A stretch of DNA of 64,000 nucleotides from Branchiibius sp. NY16-3462-2 (GCF_001594145.1 NZ_LVCF01000030.1:27551-91550), one strand, 5' to 3'; numbered from the stretch's first letter, positions 24,479-34,269 are shown. Translations and numbers: made by a program. The notes: a model not told the origin generated them from the letters alone.

Positions 24479-25486
24479 ATGACCAGTACCGATGCCTTCG
24501 CCGACCTCGTCCAGTCGCTCCCCAAAGCCGAACTGCACGTTCATCTCGAAGGCACCATCAGTGCGGCCACCGCCATCCGGTGCGCTCGACGGAACAACGT
24601 GGATCTGCCGTGGCAATCCGAGGACGAGTTGAGGTCGGCGTACGACTTCCCGGACCTGCCGGGCTTCCTCGAAGTCCTGTGGGCCGCGGCCCGGACGCTG
24701 CGCACGCGTGACGACTTCTACGACATGACCATCGACTACCTGCGACGCGCACACCTCGACAACGTGGTCCGCGCCGAGGCGTTCTTCGGAGCACAGACCT
24801 TCCTCGACACCGGCGTAGAGATCGCGACGATGCTGGACGGCGTCTTCGCGGCGATCGATGACGCCCGGACCGAATGGGGTATCGACGCCCAGGTGCTCTG
24901 CACTGCGCAACGGCACCGCGAGGAAGCAACCGCGCTGGAGTTGCTCGACCTCATCGAGCCGTGGCGCGAGCGCATCCTCGGCATCGGTCTGGGCGGTGCG
25001 GAACGAGGCAATCCCCCGGCCAAGTTCGCGCGCTTCTTCGCCAAAGCGAAGCGACGCGGCTACCACCGGACCATCCATGCCGGCGAGGACGCCCCATCGA
25101 CGTACGTCGAGCAAGCCCTTGATCTGTGCGACCCGGAGCGCATCGACCACGGCGTCACGGCAGCCCAGGACCCTGCCCTCATCCGCCGCCTTCGCGACAC
25201 CGGTGTGCCCCTGACGGTCTGTCCGCTGTCCAACCTTGCGCTGGGAATCGTCCCCAGTCTCCGGCATCTCCCGCTGGCCGAGTTGCTCCGCGCCGGAGTG
25301 GTTGCGACCGTCAACTCCGATGACCCGGCGTTCTTCGGTGGCTACCTCAACGAGAACTACATCGCCACGATCAGCGCGCTCGACCTCACCCGGAAAGAGG
25401 TAATCCGCCTGGCGCGCAACAGCATTGCGGCGTCGTTCATGGAAGACGAAGAGAAAGCGCGCATCCTGGACGCGCTCAGCGGCTAG
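24479..25486 (+). CDS. Adenine/adenosine deaminase family protein, adenine deaminase-like
   Basis: A 335-residue metal-dependent deaminase from the ATG at 24479 (GGAAAG upstream); an earlier in-frame start would add an unlikely basic leader running to the tRNA. Metal and active-site motifs: HVH at residues 20-22, HAGED, IDHG and NSDDP. The segment PLTVCPLSNLALG and especially NSDDPAFFGGYLNENY resemble the Aah1/PA0148 adenine deaminases rather than classical adenosine deaminases. The product, hypoxanthine, would enter purine salvage. A 12-bp hairpin follows the stop. Confidence 0.85.
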   Translation: MTSTDAFADLVQSLPKAELHVHLEGTISAATAIRCARRNNVDLPWQSEDELRSAYDFPDLPGFLEVLWAAARTLRTRDDFYDMTIDYLRRAHLDNVVRAEAFFGAQTFLDTGVEIATMLDGVFAAIDDARTEWGIDAQVLCTAQRHREEATALELLDLIEPWRERILGIGLGGAERGNPPAKFARFFAKAKRRGYHRTIHAGEDAPSTYVEQALDLCDPERIDHGVTAAQDPALIRRLRDTGVPLTVCPLSNLALGIVPSLRHLPLAELLRAGVVATVNSDDPAFFGGYLNENYIATISALDLTRKEVIRLARNSIAASFMEDEEKARILDALSG

Positions 25487-25496
25487 AAAAGAACCA

Positions 25497-25525
25497 CAGC
25501 CCGGACCCGCGAAGGGTCCGGGCTG
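25497..25525. terminator. Bidirectional hairpin between the deaminase and katG
   Basis: CAGCCCGGACCC, loop GCGAA, GGGTCCGGGCTG: a perfect 12-bp stem between the convergent deaminase and katG genes. No long T-run follows, as is common for actinobacterial terminators. AAAA precedes it, giving T-rich sequence on the katG side. Confidence 0.75.
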
Positions 25526-25540
25526 CAGTGACGAGAACGA

Positions 25541-27772
25541 TCAGACGTCGTACCGATCGCTGTCCATGACCTTCGCCCACGCCGCGACGAAGTCGTTGAC
25601 GAACTTCTCCTGCGCGCCGTCCTGGGCGTACACCTCAGCCACCGCACGCAATTCGGAGTTGGACGCGAAGACCAGGTCCGCGCGCGTGCCGGTCCACTTG
25701 CCGCCTTCAGCCTCGAACTGGTCGTTGGAACCCGCTGCGTGCCAGACGGTTCCGAGGTCGAGCAGGTTGACGAAGAAGTCGTTCGTCAGCTGACCCGGAC
25801 GGTCGGTCAGGACGCCGTCGGTGGACCCGGCAGCGTTCGCGCCCAGCACCCGCAGACCGCCGACCAGCACCGTCAGCTGCGGCGCGGTCAGGTTGAGCAG
25901 GTTCGCCTTGTCGACCAGCAGGTACTCCGCCGGCAGCTTGGCGTCGGAGCGCACGAAGTTGCGGAACCCGTCGGCCTTCGGCTCCAGCCAGGCGAAGGAT
26001 TCGACGTCGGTCTGCTCCTTGGTCGCGTCGCCACGGCCCGGCGTGAACGGCACCTCGACCGTGACTCCCGCTGCAGCAGCGGCCTTTTCGACGCCGACGT
26101 TGCCGGCGAGGACGACCGTGTCAGCGAACGTGATGTCGTTGGCGCCGGCGATCTCCTCCAGCTTGGCCACCACCGAAGCCAGTCGCTGCGGGTCGTTGAC
26201 CTCCCAGCTGCGCTGCGGCTCAAGGCGAATCCGACCACCGTTGGCGCCGCCGCGCTTGTCCGAGTGGCGGTACGACGAGGCAGCGGCCCACGCGGTCGAC
26301 ACCAGTTCCGCTACCGAAAGTCCCGAGTCCGCGATCTGCTGCTTCACCGCGGCGATCGTCTCCGGGCTGGCGACGTGCGCCGGGGCCGGGATCGGGTCCT
26401 GCCACAACAACTCCTCGGTGGGCACCTCGGAGCCGACGTAGCGGGCGACCGGACCCATGTCGCGGTGGGTCAGCTTGAACCACGCGCGGGCGAAGGCATC
26501 CGCGAACTCGTCCGGGTTCTCCAGGAACCGGCGGGAGATCTTCTCGTACGCCGGGTCCTCGCGCAGCGCGAGGTCACTGGTCAGCATGGTCGGCTTGCGC
26601 TTGGCTCCGCCCTCGTCGGGCGCGGGGATGATGGCCTCGGCGTCCTTGGCGACCCACTGGTGTGCTCCGGCCGGAGAGGACTCCAGCTCCCATTCGTAGC
26701 CGAAGAGGATCTCGAAGAACCGGTTGCTCCACTGGGTGGGCACGTCGGTCCAGGTGACTTCCAGGCCAGAGGTGATGGCGTCCTTGCCGACACCGGAGCT
26801 GTAGGTGCTCAGCCAGCCCAGTCCCCCGGCCTCGATCCCGGCAGCCTCCGGCTCGGGTCCGACGTGCCCGTCGGGGGTCGCAGCACCGTGGGTCTTGCCG
26901 AAGGTGTGACCACCGGCGATCAGCGCGACGGTCTCCTCGTCGTTCATCGCCATCCGGCCGAAGGTGTCGCGGATGTCGCGTGCGGAGCCCAGCGGGTCCG
27001 GATTGCCTTCGGGGCCTTCCGGATTCACGTAGATCAGACCCATCTGGACAGCGGCCAGCGGGTTGTCGAGTTCACGGTCACCCTTGTAACGCTGGGCGCC
27101 GCCCTGCTCACCACCGAGCCACTCGGTCTCCGGGCCCCAGTAGACGTCGTCATCCGGCTCCCACGCGTCGACCCGACCACCGGCGAAGCCGAAGGTCTTG
27201 AAGCCCATGGTCTCCAGCGCGACGTTGCCGGTGAGAATCAGCAGGTCCGCCCAGGACAGCGCGTTGCCGTACTTCTTCTTGACCGGCCACAGCAACCGGC
27301 GGGCCTTGTCGAGGTTGGCGTTGTCCGGCCAGGAGTTCAGCGGCGCGAACCGCTGCTGACCGGTGCCGGCGCCGCCGCGACCGTCCTGGACGCGGTAGGT
27401 GCCTGCACTGTGCCAGGCCATCCGGATCATCAGCGGGCCGTAGTTGCCGAAGTCGGCGGGCCACCAGTCCTGGCTGTCGGTCAGGACAGTGGCGATGTCG
27501 GACTTCACGGCCGCCAGGTCGAGGGCGGCGAACTCTGCGGCGTAGTCGAAGTCAGCACCGAGCGGGCTGATCGCCGGCTGGTTCTTGGCAAGGATCTTGA
27601 GGTTGAGCCGCTCGGGCCACCAACCACGGTTGGCGTCACCCTGCGTCGGCTGAGCACCGGCGTCGTGCAGTACCGGGCAACCCGCGGGCGACTGGTCGTT
27701 CATGTCGCCGACTTCGGCGTTGGCATGGGTCTTGTGGTCGTCCGGGTAAGCGTCCGGAAGGTTGTCGGGCAT
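25541..27772 (-). CDS. katG: Catalase-peroxidase
   Basis: A 743-residue bifunctional haem catalase-peroxidase that removes hydrogen peroxide. The distal triad Arg117-Trp120-His121 is in IRMAWHSAGTYR; the Tyr of IYVNPEGP and a Met in FGRMAMND supply the Met-Tyr-Trp crosslink that gives catalase activity; the proximal haem His is in IAGGHTFGKTHG. The C-terminal half is the usual degenerate second peroxidase domain. Start at the ATG 27772, 13 nt after the furA stop, so the two form one operon as in mycobacteria. Upstream in-frame codons belong to the furA region and are rejected. Confidence 0.97.
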   Translation of the reverse strand: MPDNLPDAYPDDHKTHANAEVGDMNDQSPAGCPVLHDAGAQPTQGDANRGWWPERLNLKILAKNQPAISPLGADFDYAAEFAALDLAAVKSDIATVLTDSQDWWPADFGNYGPLMIRMAWHSAGTYRVQDGRGGAGTGQQRFAPLNSWPDNANLDKARRLLWPVKKKYGNALSWADLLILTGNVALETMGFKTFGFAGGRVDAWEPDDDVYWGPETEWLGGEQGGAQRYKGDRELDNPLAAVQMGLIYVNPEGPEGNPDPLGSARDIRDTFGRMAMNDEETVALIAGGHTFGKTHGAATPDGHVGPEPEAAGIEAGGLGWLSTYSSGVGKDAITSGLEVTWTDVPTQWSNRFFEILFGYEWELESSPAGAHQWVAKDAEAIIPAPDEGGAKRKPTMLTSDLALREDPAYEKISRRFLENPDEFADAFARAWFKLTHRDMGPVARYVGSEVPTEELLWQDPIPAPAHVASPETIAAVKQQIADSGLSVAELVSTAWAAASSYRHSDKRGGANGGRIRLEPQRSWEVNDPQRLASVVAKLEEIAGANDITFADTVVLAGNVGVEKAAAAAGVTVEVPFTPGRGDATKEQTDVESFAWLEPKADGFRNFVRSDAKLPAEYLLVDKANLLNLTAPQLTVLVGGLRVLGANAAGSTDGVLTDRPGQLTNDFFVNLLDLGTVWHAAGSNDQFEAEGGKWTGTRADLVFASNSELRAVAEVYAQDGAQEKFVNDFVAAWAKVMDSDRYDV

Positions 27773-27785
27773 GGCTGAATCCCTT

Positions 27786-28223
27786 TCAGTGAGTGGCAGA
27801 TACAACTTGTGAAGCACAGTCGGGGCAGTGCCCCCAATAGGTGACCTCTGCTTCGTCGACGACGAAGCCATGCGAGTCCGAGGGCTCGATACACGGCGCC
27901 GCGCCGACTGCACAGTCGACGTCGGCGACGGCACCGCAGGTGCGGCAGACGATGTGGTGGTGGTTGTCGCCGACACGAAGCTCATAGCGAGCCACCGATC
28001 CGGCGGGCTGGATCTTGCGCACGATGCCGGCGTCGGCGAGTACGGCCAACACGTCGTACACCGCTTGTTGCGACACAGCTGGCTCCTGCGCGCGGACCGC
28101 TGTCAGCACGCTGGCGGTGTCGGAGTGCGGGTGGTGGCGCACGGCGTCCAGTACGGCGAGGCGGGGGCGGGTGACCCGCAAGTCCGCCGCTCTCAGCACT
28201 TGTTCGAAGTCGCTGTCATCCAT
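27786..28223 (-). CDS. furA: Fur-family regulator, FurA/CatR type
   Basis: A 145-residue Fur protein: N-terminal winged helix (LRVTRPRLAVLDAV, then SQQAVYDVLAVLADAGIV) and a C-terminal dimerisation domain with the metal-binding HHHIVCRTC run and two structural zinc pairs, Cys93/Cys96 and Cys133/Cys136. Directly upstream of katG, as in Mycobacterium and Streptomyces, where it represses the operon until peroxide oxidises it. AGGGTGG precedes the ATG. A perfect AT-rich palindrome 23 bases upstream is the likely operator. Confidence 0.95.
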   Translation of the reverse strand: MDDSDFEQVLRAADLRVTRPRLAVLDAVRHHPHSDTASVLTAVRAQEPAVSQQAVYDVLAVLADAGIVRKIQPAGSVARYELRVGDNHHHIVCRTCGAVADVDCAVGAAPCIEPSDSHGFVVDEAEVTYWGHCPDCASQVVSATH

Positions 28224-28246
28224 TGATCGCCACCCTGCTGCCTTTT

Positions 28247-28261
28247 CTTGAATAATTCAAG
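28247..28261 (-). promoter_or_regulatory. FurA operator
   Basis: CTTGAAT-A-ATTCAAG is a perfect 15-base palindrome 23 bases before the furA start, in an otherwise GC-rich region. FurA/CatR proteins bind single AT-rich palindromes of this size over their own promoter, so it should mediate peroxide-dependent control of furA-katG. Confidence 0.75.
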
Positions 28262-28292
28262 TCTAGCCGTCGGGCGGGCGCGCGGCAGCCGT

Positions 28293-29150
28293 TTAGTGCA
28301 GCGAGAAGTTGCCCACGTCGCCCTTCGGCTCGACCCAGAAGTCCAGCGCCAGGTCCGCGTCGGTGGCACCGGGCAACAGGTACTTCGAGAAGTCGGTGAC
28401 ACCGGCGGCTTCCAGCACGTCGTCGTCGATCAGCAATTGACCGGTCCGCTCGCGGCTGGGGGTGGTGAGGATGACGTACGCCGCGTCCGCCATGATCTCG
28501 GGCGTCCGGCTGCGCTTCTCCTCACCCGGGGCGACGATGTTGCGTACGGCGGCCGTGTCGATCGCCGTACGTGGCCACAGCGAGTTGACCGCAACGCCGT
28601 CTTCACGCAGTTCCCCGGCCAGACCCAGGGTCACCAGGGACATTCCGTACTTGGCGATCGTGTAGGCGGTGAAACCGTTGAACCACTTGTCATCCAGCAG
28701 GATTGGCGGCGACAGGGTCAGGATGTGCGGGTTGTCCGACTTCCGCAGATGCGGGATCGCGCATCGCGACAGCAGAAACGCACCGCGGGTGTTGATCTGC
28801 GTCATCAGGTCGTACTTTTTCATCGGGATCGTTTCGCTGTCGGTCAGATCGATCGCCGACGCGTTGTTGACCACGATGTCGATGCCGCCGAACTTCTCCG
28901 CGGTCTGAGCCACTGCGGAGGCCACGAACTCGTCATCGCGGACGTCGCCCACCAGGGGCAGCGCCTGGCCACCGGCCTTCTCGATCGCCTCGGCCGCGGT
29001 GTAGATCGTGCCGGGCAGCTTGGGGTGCGGCTCGGTGGTCTTCGCCAGCAGTGCGACGTTCGCACCGTCCGCGGCCGCGCGCAGCGCGATGGACTCGCCG
29101 ATCCCCCGGCTCCCACCGGACATGATGATGGTCTTGCCCTGCAACGACAT
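28293..29150 (-). CDS. Short-chain dehydrogenase, HSDL2-like
   Basis: A 285-residue SDR from the ATG at 29150 (AAAGGAG in front). Cofactor motif SGGSRGIG (residues 11-18), NNASAI, and catalytic YTIAK are intact. The substrate-side sequence KTTEPHPKLPGTIYTAA and the TLSPPI segment are those of hydroxysteroid-dehydrogenase-like protein 2 (HSDL2), but the C-terminal SCP2 domain of the animal protein is absent. It starts 25 nt after the purL stop on the same strand. Likely acts on a hydroxyacyl-CoA or fatty substrate; unproven in bacteria. Confidence 0.85.
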   Translation of the reverse strand: MSLQGKTIIMSGGSRGIGESIALRAAADGANVALLAKTTEPHPKLPGTIYTAAEAIEKAGGQALPLVGDVRDDEFVASAVAQTAEKFGGIDIVVNNASAIDLTDSETIPMKKYDLMTQINTRGAFLLSRCAIPHLRKSDNPHILTLSPPILLDDKWFNGFTAYTIAKYGMSLVTLGLAGELREDGVAVNSLWPRTAIDTAAVRNIVAPGEEKRSRTPEIMADAAYVILTTPSRERTGQLLIDDDVLEAAGVTDFSKYLLPGATDADLALDFWVEPKGDVGNFSLH

Positions 29151-29175
29151 TCGCAACTCCTTTGTTGTTTGCCAA

Positions 29176-32100
29176 CTACCCAACGAACACCCGGGCGTTG
29201 CGGAAGATCCGCAGCCAGGGGCTCTCTTGCTCCACCGGACCCGAGGTCCAGGACATCTGCACGTTGCGGCTGACCCGCTCCGGGTGCGGCATCATCGCGG
29301 TGAATCGGCCGTCGTCGGTGGTCACGGCGGTGAGGCCCTGCGGCGATCCGTTTGGATTGAGCGGGTACGTCGTGGCGATGCCGCCATCATGGTCAACGAA
29401 TCGCACTGCCTGGTGGACGTTTTCGAGTGAACCACGGGCCGAGAAGTTCGCGAAACCCTCGCCGTGGGCGACCGCGATGGGGACCCGGCTGCCGGCCATC
29501 CCGGCGAACAACACCGACGGCGACTCCAGCACCTCGACCTGCGTCAGCCGGGCTTCGTACTGCTCGGAGACGTTGCGGGTGAACAGCGGCCAGGCGTCGG
29601 CACCGGGGATCAGGTCGGCCAACGCCGCGAACATCTGACACCCATTGCAGATGCCGAGTCCGAACGTGCCACTGCGGTGGAAGAACTCGCGGAACTGGTC
29701 GGTGAGTTCGGGGTGGAAGAGCACCGATCGTGCCCAGCCCTCCCCCGCGCCGAGCGTGTCGCCGTAGGAGAAGCCACCGGCGGCGACCAGACCGGTGAAC
29801 TCGCTCAGCGCGATCCGACCGCTCTGCAGGTCGGTCATGTGCACGTCGTACGCGTCGAACCCCGCCCGGTCGAACATGAACGCGGTCTCGACGTGCGAGT
29901 TCACGCCCTGCTCGCGAAGGACCGCCAGATTGGGTCGGGAACCCTTCGAAACGTACGGCGCGGCAACGTCGTCCGTCGGATCAAACGTCGTTGTCACCAC
30001 CAGTCCGGGGTCGTCATCTGCGGCAAAAGCAGCGTGCTCCTGATCGGCGCACTCCGGGTTGTCGCGAAGTCGGGCGATCCGCCAGGACACCTCGTCCCAC
30101 GCCTGCGCGAGGTCCCGCAGCGACTCGTCCAAGGTCGGCGCGCCGTCAATCGAAACCGTCACGCGCCGCGACGAATTGGGCTCCCCGACCACGGAGAACG
30201 GCAGGCCGCGCGACCGCAGGACGCCCGACGCCGCCTCCAGCGAGTCGGTCGGCACCTCCAGCAAGACACCGAGCTCCTCGGTGAACAGCGATGCGACGGA
30301 GGGGACTTCGAGGGACACCCCGGTCGCACCGGCGAACGCCATCTCGCAGGCCGCCGCCCACAAGCCGCCGTCGGAGCGGTCGTGATAGGCCGTCACGAGC
30401 GACGCCTCGCGCAGCTCGGCCAACGCGTCCGCGAGAGCCAGCACCTGGTCCGGGTCGTCGAGGTCCGGCACGTCGGAGCCAAAGGCGTCCGACACCTGGG
30501 CCAACATCGATCCGCCGAGGCGGTTCCTGCCGCCACCCAGGTCGACCAGGACGAGCTTCGAATCACCCTGCAGCGCAGGGGTCCACGTCCCCCGCACGTC
30601 CGGCAAGGAGGCGAACGCGGTGACGACCAGTGACACCGGCGAAGTCACCTGCTTGGTGACACCATCCTCCGACCAGCGGGTCCGCATCGACAGAGAGTCC
30701 TTACCCACGGGCACCGAGATGCCGAGCGCTGGACACAACTCCATCGCGACCGCCGACACCGTGTCGTAGAGCGCAGCGTCCTCACCGGGCTCACCGCAGG
30801 CGGCCATCCAGTTGCAGGACAGCTTCACGCCCGAGAGCGACGTGACCGGCGCCGCCAGCAGGTTGGTCAGCGCCTCACCGACCGCCATGCGGCCCGATGC
30901 TGGAGCATCCTTGGAGGCCAACGGAGTTCGCTCACCACTGGCCATCGCCTCGCCCGCGAAACCGACGTGGTCTGCGAGGGTCACCGCCACGTCGGCGACC
31001 GGCACCTGCCACGGGCCGACCATCTGGTCGCGGTGCGTCAGGCCACCAACGGTGCGGTCGGCGATTGTAATCAGGAACCGCTTGCTGGCCACCGACGGGT
31101 GCCGCAACACCGCATAGGCCGCCTCCCGTACGTCGATCGCGGACTCGTCGAAGGAGGTCCCCTCCCGTGCCACCCGGGTCACGTCCCGTGTCATGCGCGG
31201 CGGTTTGCCCAGCAGCACCTGCATCGGCATGTCGATCGGCAGATCACCGGCGGCGACACCTGGGGTGTCCTCACCGACGGGGTCGGGGAACGGGGAATCC
31301 GGCTCAGCCGACCCTGCGGTGACCACCAGCTCGCCGTCGTCGGCGGCCACTCCGACCACGGCGTACGGGCAACGCTCACGCTCGCACAGCGCAGCGAACC
31401 GGGCGAGGGACGTGGGGGCGATCGCCACGACGTACCGCTCCTGCGATTCGTTGCACCAGATCTCCTTGGGCGCGAGGCCCGATTCCTCCAACGGCACTGC
31501 GGACAGGTCGAACCGGGCACCCAGCCCGGCGTCGTCGACCAACTCGGGGAAGGCGTTGGACAGCCCGCCCGCGCCCACGTCGTGGATCGCGAGGATCGGG
31601 TTCTCGTCCGGACCGAGCGACCAGCAGTGGTTGATGACTTCCTGGGCTCGGCGCTCGATCTCGGGGTTGCCGCGCTGCACCGAGTCGAAGTCCAACGAGG
31701 CGGCGTTGGTGCCCGCAGCCATCGACGATGCAGCCCCGCCGCCCATCCCGATCCGCATACCCGGTCCGCCGATCTGGATCAGCAACGTGCCTGCGGGGAA
31801 AGGGATCTTCTCGACCAGGTCGGCGCTGATCGTGCCCAGGCCGCCAGCGCTCATGATCGGTTTGTGATAGCCGCGACGCACGCCGTCGACGGTCTGCTCG
31901 TAGACCCGGAAGAATCCGCCCAGGCCCGGGCGACCGAACTCGTTGTTGAAGGCGGCCGCGCCGATCGGACCCTCGATCATGATGTCCAGCGGTGACGCAA
32001 TGTGTGACGGAGCGCCGTATTCCTCTGTCTCCCAGGGCTCCTCAGTGCCGGGGAGATGCAGGTTGGACACCACGAAACCGGTTAGACCAGCCTTTGGCGC

Positions 32101-33102
32101 CGAGCCCCGACCGGTCGCGCCTTCGTCACGGATCTCGCCACCGGCACCGGTCGCAGCCCCGGGGAACGGACTGATCGCCGTGGGGTGGTTGTGCGTCTCG
32201 ACCTTCATCAGGACGTGCACGTCGTCCTCACGCGCGCGATAGGCCGACGGGCCGTCGGTGTCGGCGGGCAGGAACCGGGTGCGGCGCCCTCCCACCATCA
32301 CCGACGCGTTGTCCTTGTAAGCAACGACCGTGCCCCCACCTGCGACCTGCTCGGTGTGCCGGATCATCCCGAACAACGACCGGGTTTCGACCTGCCCGTC
32401 GACGATGAAGTCGGCGTTGAAGATCTTGTGCCGGCAGTGCTCGGAGTTGGCCTGCGCGAACATCATCAACTCGACGTCCGTGGGGTTGCGCTTGAGGCCC
32501 GTGAACGACTCCACCAAGTAGTCGATCTCGTCATCGGACAGAGCCAGGCCGAGCTCGCGGTTGGCCTCCTCCAACGCCGAGCGGCCGTGCCGCAGGATGT
32601 CGACGTGCTCCATCGGCTCGGCCTCGCGCTCGGCGAACAGCGCTGCGGCGTCCTCACGGGCCGGGAAGGCTACCTCGATCATCCGGTCGTGCAGCACGTC
32701 CGCGCAGAACTCCCACTCTTCCTCGGTGAGCGATGCGGAGGAGGCCACGGTGAACTCGGTGACCCGCTCGATCCGGTGCACCTCGACCCCGCAGTTGTGC
32801 GCGATGTCGGTCGCTTTGGACGCCCACGGTGAGATGGTGCCAAGTCGCGGAGCGACCACGACGAGAACCCCGGGTGCCCCGGGAACCCAGGGGTCGCCGT
32901 ACGTCAATAAGCGCTCGACGGTCGCCTGCACGTCCGGGGACAGCGGCGCGGCGCTGGCCACCCAGTGCACGTAGCGCGCGCTGACTCCGGTGACGGTGGG
33001 TACGGCGGCCTGCAGTCGCGTGACCAGCCCCGCCGATCGGAAGGGCGAGAGGGCATTGCCTCCGGGGACGACGGTGAGCACGTGATCGTGCGCAGCGGGC
33101 AT
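29176..33102 (-). CDS. purL: Phosphoribosylformylglycinamidine synthase, single-chain form
   Basis: A 1308-residue FGAM synthase that uses ATP and glutamine in the fourth step of purine synthesis. Order: N-terminal PurS-like region (1-150), linker with a LxxxEVDYL-type helix (LALSDDEIDYL), ATP-binding FGAM domains (KVETHNHPTAISPFPGAATG; GGGAASSM), and a C-terminal class I glutamine amidotransferase with nucleophile Cys in LGICNGCQMF and PHPER near the end. Most actinobacteria carry PurL, PurQ and PurS as separate proteins, so this fused form is unusual. GGGAGACC precedes the ATG. Confidence 0.96.
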   Translation of the reverse strand: MPAAHDHVLTVVPGGNALSPFRSAGLVTRLQAAVPTVTGVSARYVHWVASAAPLSPDVQATVERLLTYGDPWVPGAPGVLVVVAPRLGTISPWASKATDIAHNCGVEVHRIERVTEFTVASSASLTEEEWEFCADVLHDRMIEVAFPAREDAAALFAEREAEPMEHVDILRHGRSALEEANRELGLALSDDEIDYLVESFTGLKRNPTDVELMMFAQANSEHCRHKIFNADFIVDGQVETRSLFGMIRHTEQVAGGGTVVAYKDNASVMVGGRRTRFLPADTDGPSAYRAREDDVHVLMKVETHNHPTAISPFPGAATGAGGEIRDEGATGRGSAPKAGLTGFVVSNLHLPGTEEPWETEEYGAPSHIASPLDIMIEGPIGAAAFNNEFGRPGLGGFFRVYEQTVDGVRRGYHKPIMSAGGLGTISADLVEKIPFPAGTLLIQIGGPGMRIGMGGGAASSMAAGTNAASLDFDSVQRGNPEIERRAQEVINHCWSLGPDENPILAIHDVGAGGLSNAFPELVDDAGLGARFDLSAVPLEESGLAPKEIWCNESQERYVVAIAPTSLARFAALCERERCPYAVVGVAADDGELVVTAGSAEPDSPFPDPVGEDTPGVAAGDLPIDMPMQVLLGKPPRMTRDVTRVAREGTSFDESAIDVREAAYAVLRHPSVASKRFLITIADRTVGGLTHRDQMVGPWQVPVADVAVTLADHVGFAGEAMASGERTPLASKDAPASGRMAVGEALTNLLAAPVTSLSGVKLSCNWMAACGEPGEDAALYDTVSAVAMELCPALGISVPVGKDSLSMRTRWSEDGVTKQVTSPVSLVVTAFASLPDVRGTWTPALQGDSKLVLVDLGGGRNRLGGSMLAQVSDAFGSDVPDLDDPDQVLALADALAELREASLVTAYHDRSDGGLWAAACEMAFAGATGVSLEVPSVASLFTEELGVLLEVPTDSLEAASGVLRSRGLPFSVVGEPNSSRRVTVSIDGAPTLDESLRDLAQAWDEVSWRIARLRDNPECADQEHAAFAADDDPGLVVTTTFDPTDDVAAPYVSKGSRPNLAVLREQGVNSHVETAFMFDRAGFDAYDVHMTDLQSGRIALSEFTGLVAAGGFSYGDTLGAGEGWARSVLFHPELTDQFREFFHRSGTFGLGICNGCQMFAALADLIPGADAWPLFTRNVSEQYEARLTQVEVLESPSVLFAGMAGSRVPIAVAHGEGFANFSARGSLENVHQAVRFVDHDGGIATTYPLNPNGSPQGLTAVTTDDGRFTAMMPHPERVSRNVQMSWTSGPVEQESPWLRIFRNARVFVG

Positions 33103-33176
33103 GCGTGGGTCTCCCGGGTTAACGCGGCGGTGTTCGCCCTCAGGCTACCGGTGGGGCGGGCTGCTAGCGTCATGCG

Positions 33177-34265
33177 GTGCTCAGCGCCCACGAGGTGCTC
33201 GATCTCGCGGCACGGGTCGGGCCGGTGCTCGTCTTCCTGGTCGCGATCACGGTTGTCGCCGAAATCGCTTCGATCGCGGGCGTGTTCGACGTTGCGGCGC
33301 ACTGGGCGGCACGGGCCGGGGGGCGTCGGACGTGGCGGTTGTGGCTGCTGATCGTGGCGCTGGCCTGCGTGAGCACCATCGTGCTGAGCCTGGACACGAC
33401 CGCGGTCCTGTTGACGCCCGTGGCCATCACGGTGGCCGCGCAGGTGGGGGTCTCGCCGGTGCCGTTCGCGATGACCACGCTGTGGCTGGCCAACACTGCG
33501 TCGCTCCTGCTGCCCGTCTCGAACCTCACCAACCTGCTGGCCCTGCACCACCTGGGGTCCACCGGTGCCTACCTGCGGCTGTCCTGGGCGCCCGCGCTGG
33601 CCGCGATCGGGGCGACCGTGGTGGTGCTGGCTTTGCGCCATCGCGCCGCTCTCCGGGGGACGTACGACGTGTCGCCGCCTCCGTCGCCGCACGACCGGGT
33701 CCTGCTGTGGTCGGCAGGTCTGGTGTGCGTCCTACTCGGGCCGCTGTTCGTGACCGGGCTGGTGCCGGCGATCCCGGCGTCGGTGGCGGCGGTGGTGTTG
33801 GTTGCTGTCCTCTGGGTCAGAGACAGGTCGCGGTTGCGGGAGATCGCAGTGCCGTGGCGGCTGGTGGTGGGCGTCATCCTGCTCTTCCTGGTGGTGCAAC
33901 TGGCGCTGGACCACGGGCTGCGGTCGTTCCTTTCGTCGGCCGTGGGCTCCGGCAGCGGTCCTTCCTCCCTGGCACGGGTCGCGGCCACCGGTGCGGTCTC
34001 TGCGAACGCGGTCAACAACCTGCCGGCGTACCTGGCGCTGGAATCGGTCGCCTCTGACGCTCCCGCCCGGCTGATGGCGTTGCTGATCGGCGTGAACGTC
34101 GGGCCGCTGGTCACGGTGTGGGCGTCGCTGGCAACGTTGCTGTGGCGGCAGCGGTGCCGCGCGGCGGGCCTTGCTATTTCCCCACAGCGACTGGCGGCAG
34201 AGGGGCTCGTAGCGGCGGTCGCGTCCGTTGCGGCGGCGGTGTTCGCCCTAGCCCTGATTAGCTGA
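33177..34265 (+). CDS. ArsB/NhaD-superfamily (SLC13-like) membrane transporter
   Basis: A 362-residue hydrophobic protein with about ten helices. The paired hairpin motifs of the ion-transporter superfamily are seen as LSLDTTAVLLTPVAI (about residues 64-84) and the repeat VSANAVNNLPAYLAL near residue 280, plus ANTASLLLPVSNLTNLL. These fit ArsB-type or SLC13-type anion permeases; it is shorter than typical ArsB (about 430). Substrate unknown. The GTG start is 6 nt after TAGCGT (33165-33170), so probably leaderless. Divergent from purL. Confidence 0.8.
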   Translation: MLSAHEVLDLAARVGPVLVFLVAITVVAEIASIAGVFDVAAHWAARAGGRRTWRLWLLIVALACVSTIVLSLDTTAVLLTPVAITVAAQVGVSPVPFAMTTLWLANTASLLLPVSNLTNLLALHHLGSTGAYLRLSWAPALAAIGATVVVLALRHRAALRGTYDVSPPPSPHDRVLLWSAGLVCVLLGPLFVTGLVPAIPASVAAVVLVAVLWVRDRSRLREIAVPWRLVVGVILLFLVVQLALDHGLRSFLSSAVGSGSGPSSLARVAATGAVSANAVNNLPAYLALESVASDAPARLMALLIGVNVGPLVTVWASLATLLWRQRCRAAGLAISPQRLAAEGLVAAVASVAAAVFALALIS

Positions 34266-34269
34266 AGGC

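Noticed and set aside
25739..27778. A 679-codon open frame on the plus strand opposite katG
   Set aside because: It is the mirror of a strongly GC-biased gene; katG has full catalytic motifs on the other strand, and the antisense product has no recognisable domain.
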